64,000 nucleotides of DNA from Nitratireductor indicus C115 (GTDB lineage Bacteria; Pseudomonadota; Alphaproteobacteria; Rhizobiales; Rhizobiaceae): assembly GCF_000300515.1 (NCBI RefSeq), contig NZ_AMSI01000003.1, positions 124,001-188,000 on the forward strand, given 5' to 3'. Shown here in pieces: positions 1 to 7,330 of the stretch. How positions within the stretch are numbered: position 1 is the stretch's first letter; each line of letters starts with the position of its first letter. The translations under genes and the position numbers were made by a program. A model generated the notes under the pieces. That model saw nothing but the letters and a program-made list of their open reading frames with translations. It searched no databases and was not told the DNA's origin.

Positions 1-735
1 GAGCCCGCTCTGCATGCCGAGCAGGTCTGCGACCTTGATCCCGGCACGCTCATCGCCGCTCCATTCGGGAAGAAGGTGATCGTCATCGATCGAAAGCCTC
101 CCCGCCCCGATCACCGTTCCAACGAGGGCCGATGTCACGGTCTTCGTCATGGACCAACCAATCAGCGGTTGATCCGCGCTTATCGTATCCGGTCCATAGC
201 GCTCGCCAATGATGCGGCCATGCTGCACGACAATCATCGCGCGCATGCCTGGCCCTGCGAGGCGCTCATCGTCAAGCAGCGCCGCGATTTGCGGATAGTC
301 TGCCGCATCCGTCTCCCTGCCCTCGGGCCAAAGGGAAGCACTGCGCGGCTCAGGCTCGGGCGGTGTGAAATCCAGTCCTTCAGCGGCGGCAATATCGCCG
401 TCGGGTACCGCGACACACCCCGTTCCTCCGCGATAAACGGCAAGTCCGCCCCCAAACAGTCCGAAGAGGCCCGTTCGCACGGTGGCCTCTTGCGGGTCGA
501 CGGAAACACGCATCAACTTGAGAAGCGGATGGCCTGGCGCCTGCACATCGTTGCGCAACACGGTTTCGGCATCACGCCCAGCCATGAACACGTTTGAACA
601 TATGATCTTCGCGGCATAGTTCGAGCCAAGCTGGATCAGGGCTGGAGGGGCAAGGTAAAGCCACAAGGTCGCAGCGACCGCGGCAAACAGCAAGCCGGAA
701 AGCACCCATCTTGTGACCCCGAAGACCCTGCGCAT
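1..735 (-). CDS. Serine hydrolase, beta-lactamase/esterase-like, truncated by window edge
   Basis: The reading frame opens with ATG at 735 and stays open for 245 codons to the window edge, so the C-terminus is missing. Residues 7-30 form one hydrophobic segment (signal anchor or uncleaved signal). The motif W-S-M-T-K at residues 194-198 is the S-x-x-K nucleophile motif (Ser195, Lys198) of class C beta-lactamases and related esterases/DD-peptidases, followed by the usual T-S-A-L-V-G helix. The start has a strong ribosome site (GGGAGGAG on the minus strand, about 6 bases upstream). Family members with this layout (anchor, about 150-residue spacer, then SxxK) are usually annotated 'serine hydrolase'; substrate is unknown. 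The later Tyr-x-Asn and KTG-like motifs lie outside the window. A palindromic repeat (760-808) sits in its leader. Confidence 0.8.
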   Translation of the reverse strand, partial: MRRVFGVTRWVLSGLLFAAVAATLWLYLAPPALIQLGSNYAAKIICSNVFMAGRDAETVLRNDVQAPGHPLLKLMRVSVDPQEATVRTGLFGLFGGGLAVYRGGTGCVAVPDGDIAAAEGLDFTPPEPEPRSASLWPEGRETDAADYPQIAALLDDERLAGPGMRAMIVVQHGRIIGERYGPDTISADQPLIGWSMTKTVTSALVGTVIGAGRLSIDDDHLLPEWSGDERAGIKVADLLGMQSGL

Positions 736-759
736 TCCCTTGCTCCTCCCAGCTTTGAA

Positions 760-808
760 GCATCTTGCAGTCAGGCGGCCCCGCCTGACATCCGCACGAA
801 TGCGGAAA
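760..808 (-). repeat. Intergenic palindromic repeat, copy A
   Basis: A block of about 49 bases with an inner perfect inverted repeat GTCAGGCGG / CCGCCTGAC and outer arms GCATCTTGC / GCACGAATGC. It matches copy B at 4453-4503 over its full length with about 80% identity and copy C at 56964-57008 more weakly. It lies 25 bases upstream of the start codon of the minus-strand serine hydrolase, so it would be part of that gene's leader or promoter. Confidence 0.7.
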
Positions 809-944
809 GACAAAAAATAGAAAACCCTTCATGCACCCGAAAGAACGCACGGCCCTCCAGCCATCGCGAGGTGACGGCCAGCCAATCTTGGCCTATTTCT
901 TGTAATGATTTCGTTTCCGTCGATTCGCTGTTGAGAGGCTGCCG

Positions 945-1745
945 TTGATTCTGCGCCGTTTCCTGCTTGCCGGTCTAACCGCCCTTCTTGTCGGTTGTTC
1001 GACCACCGATTACGATTTTTCCGATGTCGCCAAGCCTGTTCGTCCGGCAGCCACGGGCAAGATGCGCTTTGCCGATACGGATCCCCACGAATGGGAAGGC
1101 GGCGCGCCCTGGCATTATTCCGTCCATGGCACCGATGTCGCCAAATATCAGGCGGAGGTGGATTGGCATAAGGTGGCGCGCAACGGCATCTCCTTCGCCT
1201 TCATCAAGGCGACGGAGGGCGGCGACCGGGTCGACGATTATTTCTCCCGCAACTGGCATCAGGCCAAGACCGCCGGCATTCCGCGCGGCGCCTATCACTT
1301 CTATTATTTCTGCCGCCCGGCCATCGAGCAGGCGCAATGGTTCATCCGCAACGTGCCGCGCGACAAATCATCCCTGCCGCCGGTTCTGGACATGGAATGG
1401 AATGCGCATTCGCCCACATGCAGGCTGCGCCCCCCCGCCGAAACGGTGCGCGCCGAAATGCGCGTCTTCCTGCAAGCGATCGAACGGCACTATGGCAAAC
1501 GGCCGATCATCTATACCTCCATCGATTTCTTCGACGACAACGGCCTCAGCCAGTTCCGCGGCTACCCCTTCTGGTTACGTTCCGTTGCCGGTCATCCTGA
1601 TGACAAATATTCGAAACATCCTTGGGTGTTCTGGCAATATACCGGCACCGGGGTCATTCCCGGCATAGAGGGCAACGCAGATATAAACGTCTTCAACGGC
1701 AGTAGCTCCGCCTGGCGCAACTGGCTGAAAGCCCACGCAAGCTGA
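945..1745 (+). CDS. Glycoside hydrolase family 25 lysozyme-like lipoprotein
   Basis: A 266-residue protein with a lipoprotein signal (hydrophobic residues 6-17, lipobox L-V-G-C with Cys18). From about residue 58 it has the GH25 (Chalaropsis-type muramidase) barrel: H-G-T-D-V-A-K-Y-Q with Asp64, F-I-K-A-T-E-G (residues 86-92), the catalytic D-M-E pair at 149-151, and W-Q-Y-T-G-T-G near the C-terminus followed by a D-x-N-x-F motif. GH25 enzymes cut the beta-1,4 bond between N-acetylmuramic acid and N-acetylglucosamine. It is probably anchored to the inner leaflet of the outer membrane. The start is TTG at 945, chosen because GAGAGG lies 6 bases upstream and it gives a complete signal. It runs 26 bases ahead of a lytic transglycosylase gene, suggesting a joint role in wall turnover. 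Confidence 0.88.
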   Translation: MILRRFLLAGLTALLVGCSTTDYDFSDVAKPVRPAATGKMRFADTDPHEWEGGAPWHYSVHGTDVAKYQAEVDWHKVARNGISFAFIKATEGGDRVDDYFSRNWHQAKTAGIPRGAYHFYYFCRPAIEQAQWFIRNVPRDKSSLPPVLDMEWNAHSPTCRLRPPAETVRAEMRVFLQAIERHYGKRPIIYTSIDFFDDNGLSQFRGYPFWLRSVAGHPDDKYSKHPWVFWQYTGTGVIPGIEGNADINVFNGSSSAWRNWLKAHAS

Positions 1746-1771
1746 GCGGTCGAATTTTCAGGAGCTTCCCA

Positions 1772-2950
1772 ATGCACGCAAGTTTCTCCGCGCTCGGCCT
1801 CGCCCTTGTGCTTGGTTTTTCAACCTCCGCCATGGCGCAACAATGCGGCGGCGATTTCGGCACCTGGCGCGATGGCGTGCGTGCGCAGGCCGCAGCCGAC
1901 GGCATAGGCGAACGCGGTCTTTCTGCGCTCAACCAGGCCCAGGTCGACCAGAAGGTGCTGCAGCGAGACCGCGCGCAGGGCGTGTTCAACCAGACCTTCG
2001 CCGAATTCTCCGGCCGGATGATCAATGATTACCGCCTGAAGAACGGCGCGGCGAACCTGAGGAAATATGCCGACACCTTTGCCCGCGCGCAGAACGAGTT
2101 CGGCGTTCCCGGCCCGGTTATCGCCTCCTTCTGGGCGCTGGAGACCGATTTCGGCGCTGTGCAGGGCGACTTCTCGACCCTGAACGCCCTGGCCACCCTT
2201 GCCCATGACTGCCGGCGCCCGGAGATTTTCCGACCGCAGCTCATTTCGCTTCTCCATCTGATCGATCAGGGCTGGGTGCCTGCCGGCGTGACGGGAGCAT
2301 GGGCCGGCGAGATCGGCCAGATGCAGATGCTGCCATCCGACTATTACACAAAGGGTGTGGATGGCGATGGAGACGGCAAGGTCGATCTCAAGGGCAGTGC
2401 ACCGGACGCGATTTTGACCGCGGCGAAGAACCTCCAGTCGCTGGGTTGGAAACCCGGCCAGCCCTGGCTTGAGGAAGTGCGCATCCCCGACCACATGGCG
2501 TGGGAAAAGACCGGCCGCGTGAACAAGTTGCCGCGTTCCGAATGGGCCGCGATGGGCGTCACCCGTCGGGACGGCAGCCCGCTGGAGACGGATGCGGTTC
2601 AGGCCGGCCTGGTGCTTCCCATGGGCTATAAGGGCCCTGCCTTCCTCGCTTTCGACAATTACGATATCTATCTGGAATGGAACCAGTCGCTGGTCTACAC
2701 GCTGACGGCCGCGCATCTGGCCGCACGCCTTGCCGGCGAACCGCGCTTCAACGTGCGCAATCCCGACCAGGGGCTCGCACCCGAAGTGATGAAACAGCTC
2801 CAGCAGAAGCTTGCCGACCGTGGCCATGATGTGGGCGGCGTCGACGGCATATTGGGTGCGGGAACCCGCGAAGCGGTTCGGCAGGAGCAATTGCGACTGG
2901 GCCTGCCGGCCGATGGATGGCCAACGCCGACCCTTTTCTCAAATCTCTGA
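1772..2950 (+). CDS. Lytic murein transglycosylase, MltB family, with peptidoglycan-binding domain
   Basis: A 392-residue secreted enzyme. Signal peptide residues 1-22 (cleavage after A-M-A). The SLT_2/MltB catalytic domain spans about 30-320: the catalytic Glu is in A-L-E-T-D-F-G (Glu124), followed by G-E-I-G-Q-M-Q-M-L-P and Y-D-I-Y-L-E-W-N, all typical of the family. Residues about 330-390 form a PG_binding_1 domain (L-Q-Q-K-L-A-D-R-G ... V-D-G-I-L-G-A-G-T-R-E-A-V). MltB-type enzymes cleave glycan strands with formation of 1,6-anhydromuramic acid. No lipobox, so soluble periplasmic rather than lipoprotein. It follows the GH25 gene closely and both are probably co-transcribed, ending at the terminator at 2970-2996. 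Confidence 0.93.
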   Translation: MHASFSALGLALVLGFSTSAMAQQCGGDFGTWRDGVRAQAAADGIGERGLSALNQAQVDQKVLQRDRAQGVFNQTFAEFSGRMINDYRLKNGAANLRKYADTFARAQNEFGVPGPVIASFWALETDFGAVQGDFSTLNALATLAHDCRRPEIFRPQLISLLHLIDQGWVPAGVTGAWAGEIGQMQMLPSDYYTKGVDGDGDGKVDLKGSAPDAILTAAKNLQSLGWKPGQPWLEEVRIPDHMAWEKTGRVNKLPRSEWAAMGVTRRDGSPLETDAVQAGLVLPMGYKGPAFLAFDNYDIYLEWNQSLVYTLTAAHLAARLAGEPRFNVRNPDQGLAPEVMKQLQQKLADRGHDVGGVDGILGAGTREAVRQEQLRLGLPADGWPTPTLFSNL

Positions 2951-2969
2951 TCTTTCGGAAAGTTCAAGG

Positions 2970-2996
2970 GGCCGGACGGAAACGCCCGGCCTTTTT
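2970..2996 (+). terminator. Rho-independent terminator after transglycosylase gene
   Basis: Stem GGCCGG (2970-2975) pairs with CCGGCC (2986-2991), extended by an inner CG/CG pair, and is followed by five T residues. It lies 20 bases after the transglycosylase stop codon. Confidence 0.85.
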
Positions 2997-3004
2997 ACTG
3001 TCCT

Positions 3005-4432
3005 CTATGCCTCCGGCGACCCGCCCTCGGACGCCGGTGGTTCTTTCTGCGCGGCTTTCTCTTCCTTTTCCCGCGAAGCGCTCTGCGCCTCCTTTTTCCG
3101 CAGAGCGCGCTGCGCCCTTTCCACCGCGCGTCTGGCGCGCCAGCGGGTCAGGGTCAATTGAGCCGCGCGCTGGCGCGCGCGTAGCCACGAAATGCCCATG
3201 CCGACATTCTCAAGCTCGTCCGCATACGCTTCCGAGAGCGCCTGGCGATAGGAAGAAAACCCCTTTGCCGCCACTTCCTCGATACGCCGCATGACCGACA
3301 TCCAGGCGGGAGAGAAGAGGAGCGAAATAGCGGTCACCGCGATTGCAAGACGGTAGCTGTCGGGCGCAAGGGCGCCGGCGGACAGGCCGGCTGCGGCAAG
3401 CACGAAGGAAAATTCGCCAATCTGGGCCATGGAAAGGCCGCCGATCAGCGCCGTTTCCCGGTCATGCCCCGTCAGGCGCAGGAGGAACACGTTGAGAAGT
3501 GTTTTCGCCGCGATCACCAGCAGCGCGACACCCAGCACCATCCAGAGATTGTTCCAGATATAGGAGAGATCAAACAGAAGACCGATGGACAGGAAGAAAA
3601 CAACCACCAGCACGCTCTGGATTGGCTCGATCACGGGGATAACCCGTGACCGCAGGGTGGAGTTGCCCACGACAATCCCCGCCACGAACGCACCATAGGC
3701 GGGCGAAAGCCCCAGAAAACCCGAAAACGCCGCCGCGCCGAAACACACGCCCATAGCGCCGAGGGCGAGAATTTCCACATTGTTGCCGATGCCGGCAGCA
3801 AAGGGTGCACGCAGCTTGCCGCGCCGGCCGAGCCACCACAGGAGCCAGCCGAGAAAGCCCACCGCCAGCGCTACCTTGGCGGCTACCGACACGATTCCGG
3901 CTCCTTGCCCGCCGAGCGACGAAACGATGATGAGCATAGGCACCACTGCGATGTCCTGGGCGATCAGCACAGCGATAGCGATCCTGCCCGCATCGCCGCG
4001 CAGCTCGTCCATTTCGTCGAGCATCTTCATGGCCACCACCGTGCTCGACAAGCCGATGATAAAGCCGAAGATCAGCCCCTCCGACAGGCGCGCTCCACCC
4101 GCATAGGCTATGGCAAAACCAATGGCGAGCGCCACGGCAAGCTGTCCGGCGGCAACGAGCACGGCGGGTTTGAGGCTCAGGATGAAAGCCCTCAGAGACA
4201 GTTCCATCCCGATGAAGAACAGCAGCATGAGGACGCCCATTTCCGCCAGCGCAGAAACCGTTTCCGAGTTGCTGATGAGCCCGAAACCGGTGGGGCCCAG
4301 AACAACACCGGCAAGAATGAAACCGACCAGTGGCGGTTGCTTGAGCCGCATCAGCCCAAGACCGAGCGCAATAGCGACGAGGATGACGAACGCCATCTCG
4401 GTCAGAGGAACGGCGTGGGCTTCTGCTTCCAA
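3005..4432 (-). CDS. CPA2-family cation:proton antiporter (Kef/YbaL-like)
   Basis: A polytopic membrane protein with the Na_H_Exchanger fold: L-G-L-G-L-M-R-L then Q-P-P-L-V-G-F-I-L-A-G-V-V-L-G-P in the first 50 residues, G-L-S-S-T-V-V-A-M-K-M-L-D, and A-Q-D-I-A-V-V-P carrying the conserved Asp of CPA2 carriers. Roughly 12-13 hydrophobic segments, then a basic, coiled-coil-prone cytoplasmic tail of about 80 residues rich in R/K/E. There is no TrkA-N (RCK) domain, unlike KefB/KefC. Such carriers exchange K+ or Na+ for H+; substrate cannot be told from sequence. The start is uncertain: TTG at 4432 has AAAGGA 8 bases upstream; ATG at 4396 also fits; ATG at 4456 lies inside repeat copy B and lacks a good ribosome site. 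Confidence 0.85.
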   Translation of the reverse strand: MEAEAHAVPLTEMAFVILVAIALGLGLMRLKQPPLVGFILAGVVLGPTGFGLISNSETVSALAEMGVLMLLFFIGMELSLRAFILSLKPAVLVAAGQLAVALAIGFAIAYAGGARLSEGLIFGFIIGLSSTVVAMKMLDEMDELRGDAGRIAIAVLIAQDIAVVPMLIIVSSLGGQGAGIVSVAAKVALAVGFLGWLLWWLGRRGKLRAPFAAGIGNNVEILALGAMGVCFGAAAFSGFLGLSPAYGAFVAGIVVGNSTLRSRVIPVIEPIQSVLVVVFFLSIGLLFDLSYIWNNLWMVLGVALLVIAAKTLLNVFLLRLTGHDRETALIGGLSMAQIGEFSFVLAAAGLSAGALAPDSYRLAIAVTAISLLFSPAWMSVMRRIEEVAAKGFSSYRQALSEAYADELENVGMGISWLRARQRAAQLTLTRWRARRAVERAQRALRKKEAQSASREKEEKAAQKEPPASEGGSPEA

Positions 4433-4452
4433 ACTTGGGTTTCCTTTCTGGA

Positions 4453-4503
4453 GCATTTTGCAATCAGGTGGGATCGCCTGACGTCCGCAGAAATGCCGGA
4501 AAA
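4453..4503 (-). repeat. Intergenic palindromic repeat, copy B
   Basis: About 50 bases with arms GCATTTTGC / GCAGAAATGC around an inner inverted repeat (TCAGGTGG / TCGCCTGA). Nearly the same as copy A (760-808), in the same orientation and in the same place relative to the downstream minus-strand gene: 21 bases before the proposed start of the antiporter gene. Confidence 0.7.
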
Positions 4504-4556
4504 TGATAGAGCAGCATTCATCGCGCACCCAAAAAGTTGCGCGGCGCTCCGGATAT

Positions 4557-5777
4557 TCAGTCCGCCATCGTCTCCAGACTGGCAAAGCCGTCCGGGGCCT
4601 CACCGGCATCGAATGGAGTTTTCACCTCCACGAAAAGGTCCGGATAAAACCCGTTGAAACGTGTTCTGAGCGCCATTGAATAGGCGCCAATATGGCCGAT
4701 TTCGATCCAGTCGCCCGTATCCACCGTTTCCGGCAGCCAGAAGGGCCGCGACAGGATATCGACGGAATCGCAGGTCGCTCCGCAGACGCGAAACGGCACC
4801 AGCTTGTCCGGATCGCCATTGCGGCTGCGGATTGCCGGATCCGGGATGAAACGGGCAGGCAGTGTGATCTTGCCGGTCCATGAATCCGACAGGGACGCCC
4901 AGATGCCGTCATTGATATAGAGCCTGCGCCCCTTGCGCAGAAGCACCCGCACCACGAGCGAGAAGGCGCGGGCGACGATCACCCTGCCAGGCTCGGCCAC
5001 CAGAGGCGTCTCCTCAAAGCCCCATTCCGAAATGTCCTGCCGAAGCCGTGCCATGATCTCATCGAGGCTTGGCATTTCCGGCTTCTTTCGGTTGGGATCG
5101 TGGCCGTATTCAGCCGGGAAGCCGCCGCCCACATCGAGCCCGGCAAGCGGCAGTCCGGCTCGGTTGCGCACCCAGTCCGCAGATGCGAGCGCCCTTTCAT
5201 AGGTGTCGGGGTCCTGTATCTGCGAACCGACATGGAAGCAGATGCCGACGGGAAAGCCGTGCCGCGAAAGTCGCTGCAAAAGCTCCACCGCCTGCGCCGG
5301 TCCGGCCCCGAATTTCTTGGACAGTTCGTAGGTCGCGTGCCCCTTGGTCTGAATGCGCACGAAGACAGTCAACGCTCCGGGATCGATGTCGAGTGCGCGC
5401 ACGACCCGGATAAGCTTGGTGACCTCATCCTCATGATCGACCGCAATGACCCGGATGCCGTAGCCTTCCAGGGCCAGCCGGATATCCGACTGCGCCTTGA
5501 CCGGATGCATGTAGAGCATCTCCGCTTCGGGAGCGACCGCGCGCACTGCGGCAAACTCGGCCGGTGAGGCAACGTCGAAGGCCTGAACGCCTGCTTCCGC
5601 CAGGGTTTTCAGGACCAGTGGCTCGCCATTGGTCTTGACCGCGTAAGCTGTCTTTCCGGGGAATTGCTTCATGAAGGAACGCGTATCTGCCTTCAGCACA
5701 TCCGGCCGGAAGCAATAGACAGGTTCATCGGGGCGAAGGCTCAGGGCTGCGTCTTTGGCAGTGTCGAACACTTGCAT
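4557..5777 (-). CDS. Ornithine/lysine decarboxylase, fold-III PLP enzyme
   Basis: A 406-residue alanine-racemase-fold decarboxylase that makes putrescine (or cadaverine) from ornithine (lysine). PLP lysine is Lys48 in A-Y-A-V-K-T-N; the F-H-V-G-S-Q motif is at 181-186, G-G-G-F-P (phosphate binding) at 217-221, A-E-P-G-R at 261-265, and the catalytic cysteine is in C-G-A-T-C-D-S-V-D (Cys332/Cys336; the second aligns with the Cys-Asp-Ser of eukaryotic-type ODC). The start is ATG 5777, with GGAG six bases upstream; ATG 5783 is an alternative too close to it. The gene is followed at 56 bases by the repeat in front of the antiporter. Its long leader (5778-5935) is listed separately. Confidence 0.9.
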   Translation of the reverse strand: MQVFDTAKDAALSLRPDEPVYCFRPDVLKADTRSFMKQFPGKTAYAVKTNGEPLVLKTLAEAGVQAFDVASPAEFAAVRAVAPEAEMLYMHPVKAQSDIRLALEGYGIRVIAVDHEDEVTKLIRVVRALDIDPGALTVFVRIQTKGHATYELSKKFGAGPAQAVELLQRLSRHGFPVGICFHVGSQIQDPDTYERALASADWVRNRAGLPLAGLDVGGGFPAEYGHDPNRKKPEMPSLDEIMARLRQDISEWGFEETPLVAEPGRVIVARAFSLVVRVLLRKGRRLYINDGIWASLSDSWTGKITLPARFIPDPAIRSRNGDPDKLVPFRVCGATCDSVDILSRPFWLPETVDTGDWIEIGHIGAYSMALRTRFNGFYPDLFVEVKTPFDAGEAPDGFASLETMAD

Positions 5778-5935
5778 CAGCATCTCCGATTCGCGTGGGA
5801 AGCCCGGCATCCGGGCAAAAACTAGCCGATCCTCCCCTTCTGGAAAATGCCTGAGGCAAAATTCGGTTGCGCAACTGCGAAACTTCCTGCCGCAGCCATG
5901 CCCGATCTTCACAACCACGTAACACCCCTCAATGG
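5778..5935 (-). promoter_or_regulatory. Structured leader of ornithine decarboxylase, candidate speF-type RNA
   Basis: About 160 bases between the phased repeats and the decarboxylase start. On the minus strand I see a compact hairpin CCCGG-atg-CCGGG (about 5804-5816), a GCCTCAGGC element, and GCAGTTGCGCAAC. Alphaproteobacterial ornithine decarboxylase genes commonly carry the speF RNA element in this position (established knowledge). I identify it from position and the presence of several stems only, not from a covariance match. Confidence 0.4.
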
Positions 5936-5937
5936 CG

Positions 5938-5968
5938 TGAAACGGCTTGAAACATCTTGAAACGAAAC
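5938..5968. promoter_or_regulatory. Three TGAAAC boxes at exact 10-bp spacing
   Basis: TGAAAC occurs at 5938-5943, 5948-5953 and 5958-5963, with GAAAC again at 5964-5968. The 10-bp period puts the boxes on one face of the helix, as expected for cooperative binding of a regulator upstream of the decarboxylase gene. No regulator is recognised. Confidence 0.45.
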
Positions 5969-6160
5969 CGTTCCAAACCCACATCTGCCAAGCTTTGGCG
6001 AATGGCTCGAACCACTTTTGTTAACAAATGTGAATCGAACCGATTGCTGAGCAATTTCAAATGGCACGGCGGAAATGCGGACAGATTTTTCCCATTCTTG
6101 CCGCAGCGCAGCAAAAAATCCGCTTTGCGGCGGCCCCGCCCTGCCATAGAATCCACAGTG
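5969..6160. other. Intergenic stretch, promoters only inferred
   Basis: Non-coding between the decarboxylase leader and the microprotein gene. It is relatively AT-rich around 6010-6060 (ACTTTTGTTAACAAATGTG contains the palindrome TTGTTAACAA at 6018-6027), consistent with divergent promoters. I see no ORF, RNA gene or repeat that I can support. Confidence 0.4.
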
Positions 6161-6182
6161 TTAAAGCAGAGGAGGCTTTGCC

Positions 6183-6269
6183 ATGGGACTGACACGGCCT
6201 GTCAATGCAGTGATGATTTGCGCAGCATTTGTTTTCATCGGCGCCCTCATCATGGGCGTCCTGCCATAG
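6183..6269 (+). CDS. 28-residue membrane microprotein
   Basis: An ORF of 28 codons starting ATG 6183 and ending TAG 6267-6269. It has an excellent ribosome site, AGAGGAGG at 6168-6175, 7 bases upstream. The product begins MGLTRPVNAVM and then has one uncharged segment (I-C-A-A-F-V-F-I-G-A-L-I-M-G-V-L-P) long enough to span the membrane. A strong terminator follows at 6350-6380. No function can be assigned; single-span microproteins of this size often act as small subunits or modulators of membrane complexes. Because it is short, annotation pipelines would miss it. Support rests on the ribosome site, hydrophobic pattern and the absence of any competing gene. Confidence 0.6.
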   Translation: MGLTRPVNAVMICAAFVFIGALIMGVLP

Positions 6270-6349
6270 GCCACAGCAGCCGTGCCACCGAGCAAGGCAG
6301 CCAAGCGCCATTTGTTACATCGTAAAACAGTTCGGGCCATATCCGAACG

Positions 6350-6380
6350 AAAAAGGGCCGGAGAAAATCCGGCCCTTTTT
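6350..6380. terminator. Bidirectional terminator between microprotein gene and metF
   Basis: GGGCCGGA (6355-6362), loop GAAAA, TCCGGCCC (6368-6375), flanked by an A-run on the left and five T residues on the right, so it can stop transcription from both sides. It lies 24 bases after the metF stop codon. Confidence 0.9.
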
Positions 6381-6403
6381 ACATTTAATCGTTGGGAACT
6401 CGT

Positions 6404-7330
6404 TCAAGCCGCCGCCGGCTGGTTTGCCACAGCGTCGCCCCCGCGCGGGCGCAGGCCGATCATGTGCGAGATCGCATAGGGCAGTTCGGCCCTGTTCATC
6501 GTATAGAAATGGAAATCGTCGACACCGCGCTCAATCAGGTCGAGAACCTGTTCCGCCGCGACAGCAGAGGCGACGAGCGCGTGGATTTCAGGCTCGTTCT
6601 CGAGCCCCTCGAAACGCTCGGCAAACCACGCCGGCACCCGCGCCCCGCAACGCCCCGCAAAATTGGCGACCTGCGTGAAATTATGCACGGGCAGGATGCC
6701 CGGCACGATCGGGATATAGATGCCCGCACGGCGCACGCGTTCCACATAGCGCTCATACACGTCGTTATCGAAGAAGAACTGAGTGATGGCGCGCGTTGCG
6801 CCATTATCGACCTTGCGCTTCAGCATATCGATATCGGTCGCGAAATCCGGGCTCTCCGGGTGCTTTTCCGGATAGGCCGAAACGGAGATATCGAAATCCC
6901 CCTGCCGGCGCATGGCGCCAACCAGCTCCGCGCCATTGGCATAACCGCCCGGATAAGGTTGATAGGCCTCGCCCAGCCCCGCGCTGGGGTCGCCGCGCAG
7001 CGCCACGAAGCGGGAAACGCCCATGTCCACAAATTCAGCGATCACCTGATCCACTTCCTCTCGCGTCGCATCGACACAGGTCATGTGCGCCACAGGTGTC
7101 AGCGCGGTTTCATCGAGAATGCGCTTCACCGTGCGCGCAGTGCGCTCGCGTGTGGAACCGCCTGCGCCATAGGTCACTGAAACGAAGGCCGGTGAGAGCG
7201 GCGCAAGCCGCGTCACGGTTTCCCAGAGCCTTGCCTCCATCGCATCAGTCTTCGGCGGGAAGAACTCGAACGAAACCCGGAGCTTGCCAGCCGTATCCGG
7301 TTGGCGGGAAAAACGCGATTGCGGCATCAA
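6404..7330 (-). CDS. metF: Methylenetetrahydrofolate reductase
   Basis: A 308-residue flavoprotein that reduces 5,10-methylene-THF to 5-methyl-THF for methionine synthesis. Visible family motifs: S-F-E-F-F-P-P-K at about residues 20-27 (catalytic Glu), S-V-T-Y-G-A-G-G-S-T, T-C-V-D-A-T-R, A-L-R-G-D-P, Y-P-E-K-H-P and T-Q-F-F-F-D-N, ending with H-F-Y-T-M-N-R-A. Length matches bacterial MetF. Its ATG (7330) overlaps the stop of the ArsR-methyltransferase gene by a few bases, so the two are translationally coupled and presumably controlled by that regulator in response to the methionine cycle. Confidence 0.96.
   Translation of the reverse strand: MMPQSRFSRQPDTAGKLRVSFEFFPPKTDAMEARLWETVTRLAPLSPAFVSVTYGAGGSTRERTARTVKRILDETALTPVAHMTCVDATREEVDQVIAEFVDMGVSRFVALRGDPSAGLGEAYQPYPGGYANGAELVGAMRRQGDFDISVSAYPEKHPESPDFATDIDMLKRKVDNGATRAITQFFFDNDVYERYVERVRRAGIYIPIVPGILPVHNFTQVANFAGRCGARVPAWFAERFEGLENEPEIHALVASAVAAEQVLDLIERGVDDFHFYTMNRAELPYAISHMIGLRPRGGDAVANQPAAA

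Noticed and set aside
1820-2890. Long minus-strand ORF of 356 codons opposite the transglycosylase gene
   Set aside because: It lies wholly opposite a clear, motif-bearing gene, has no ribosome site and reads as low-complexity His/Gly/Arg sequence. Long antisense frames are expected in GC-rich coding DNA. The same holds for 13070-14224, 49188-50168, 51145-52083 and 61672-63162.
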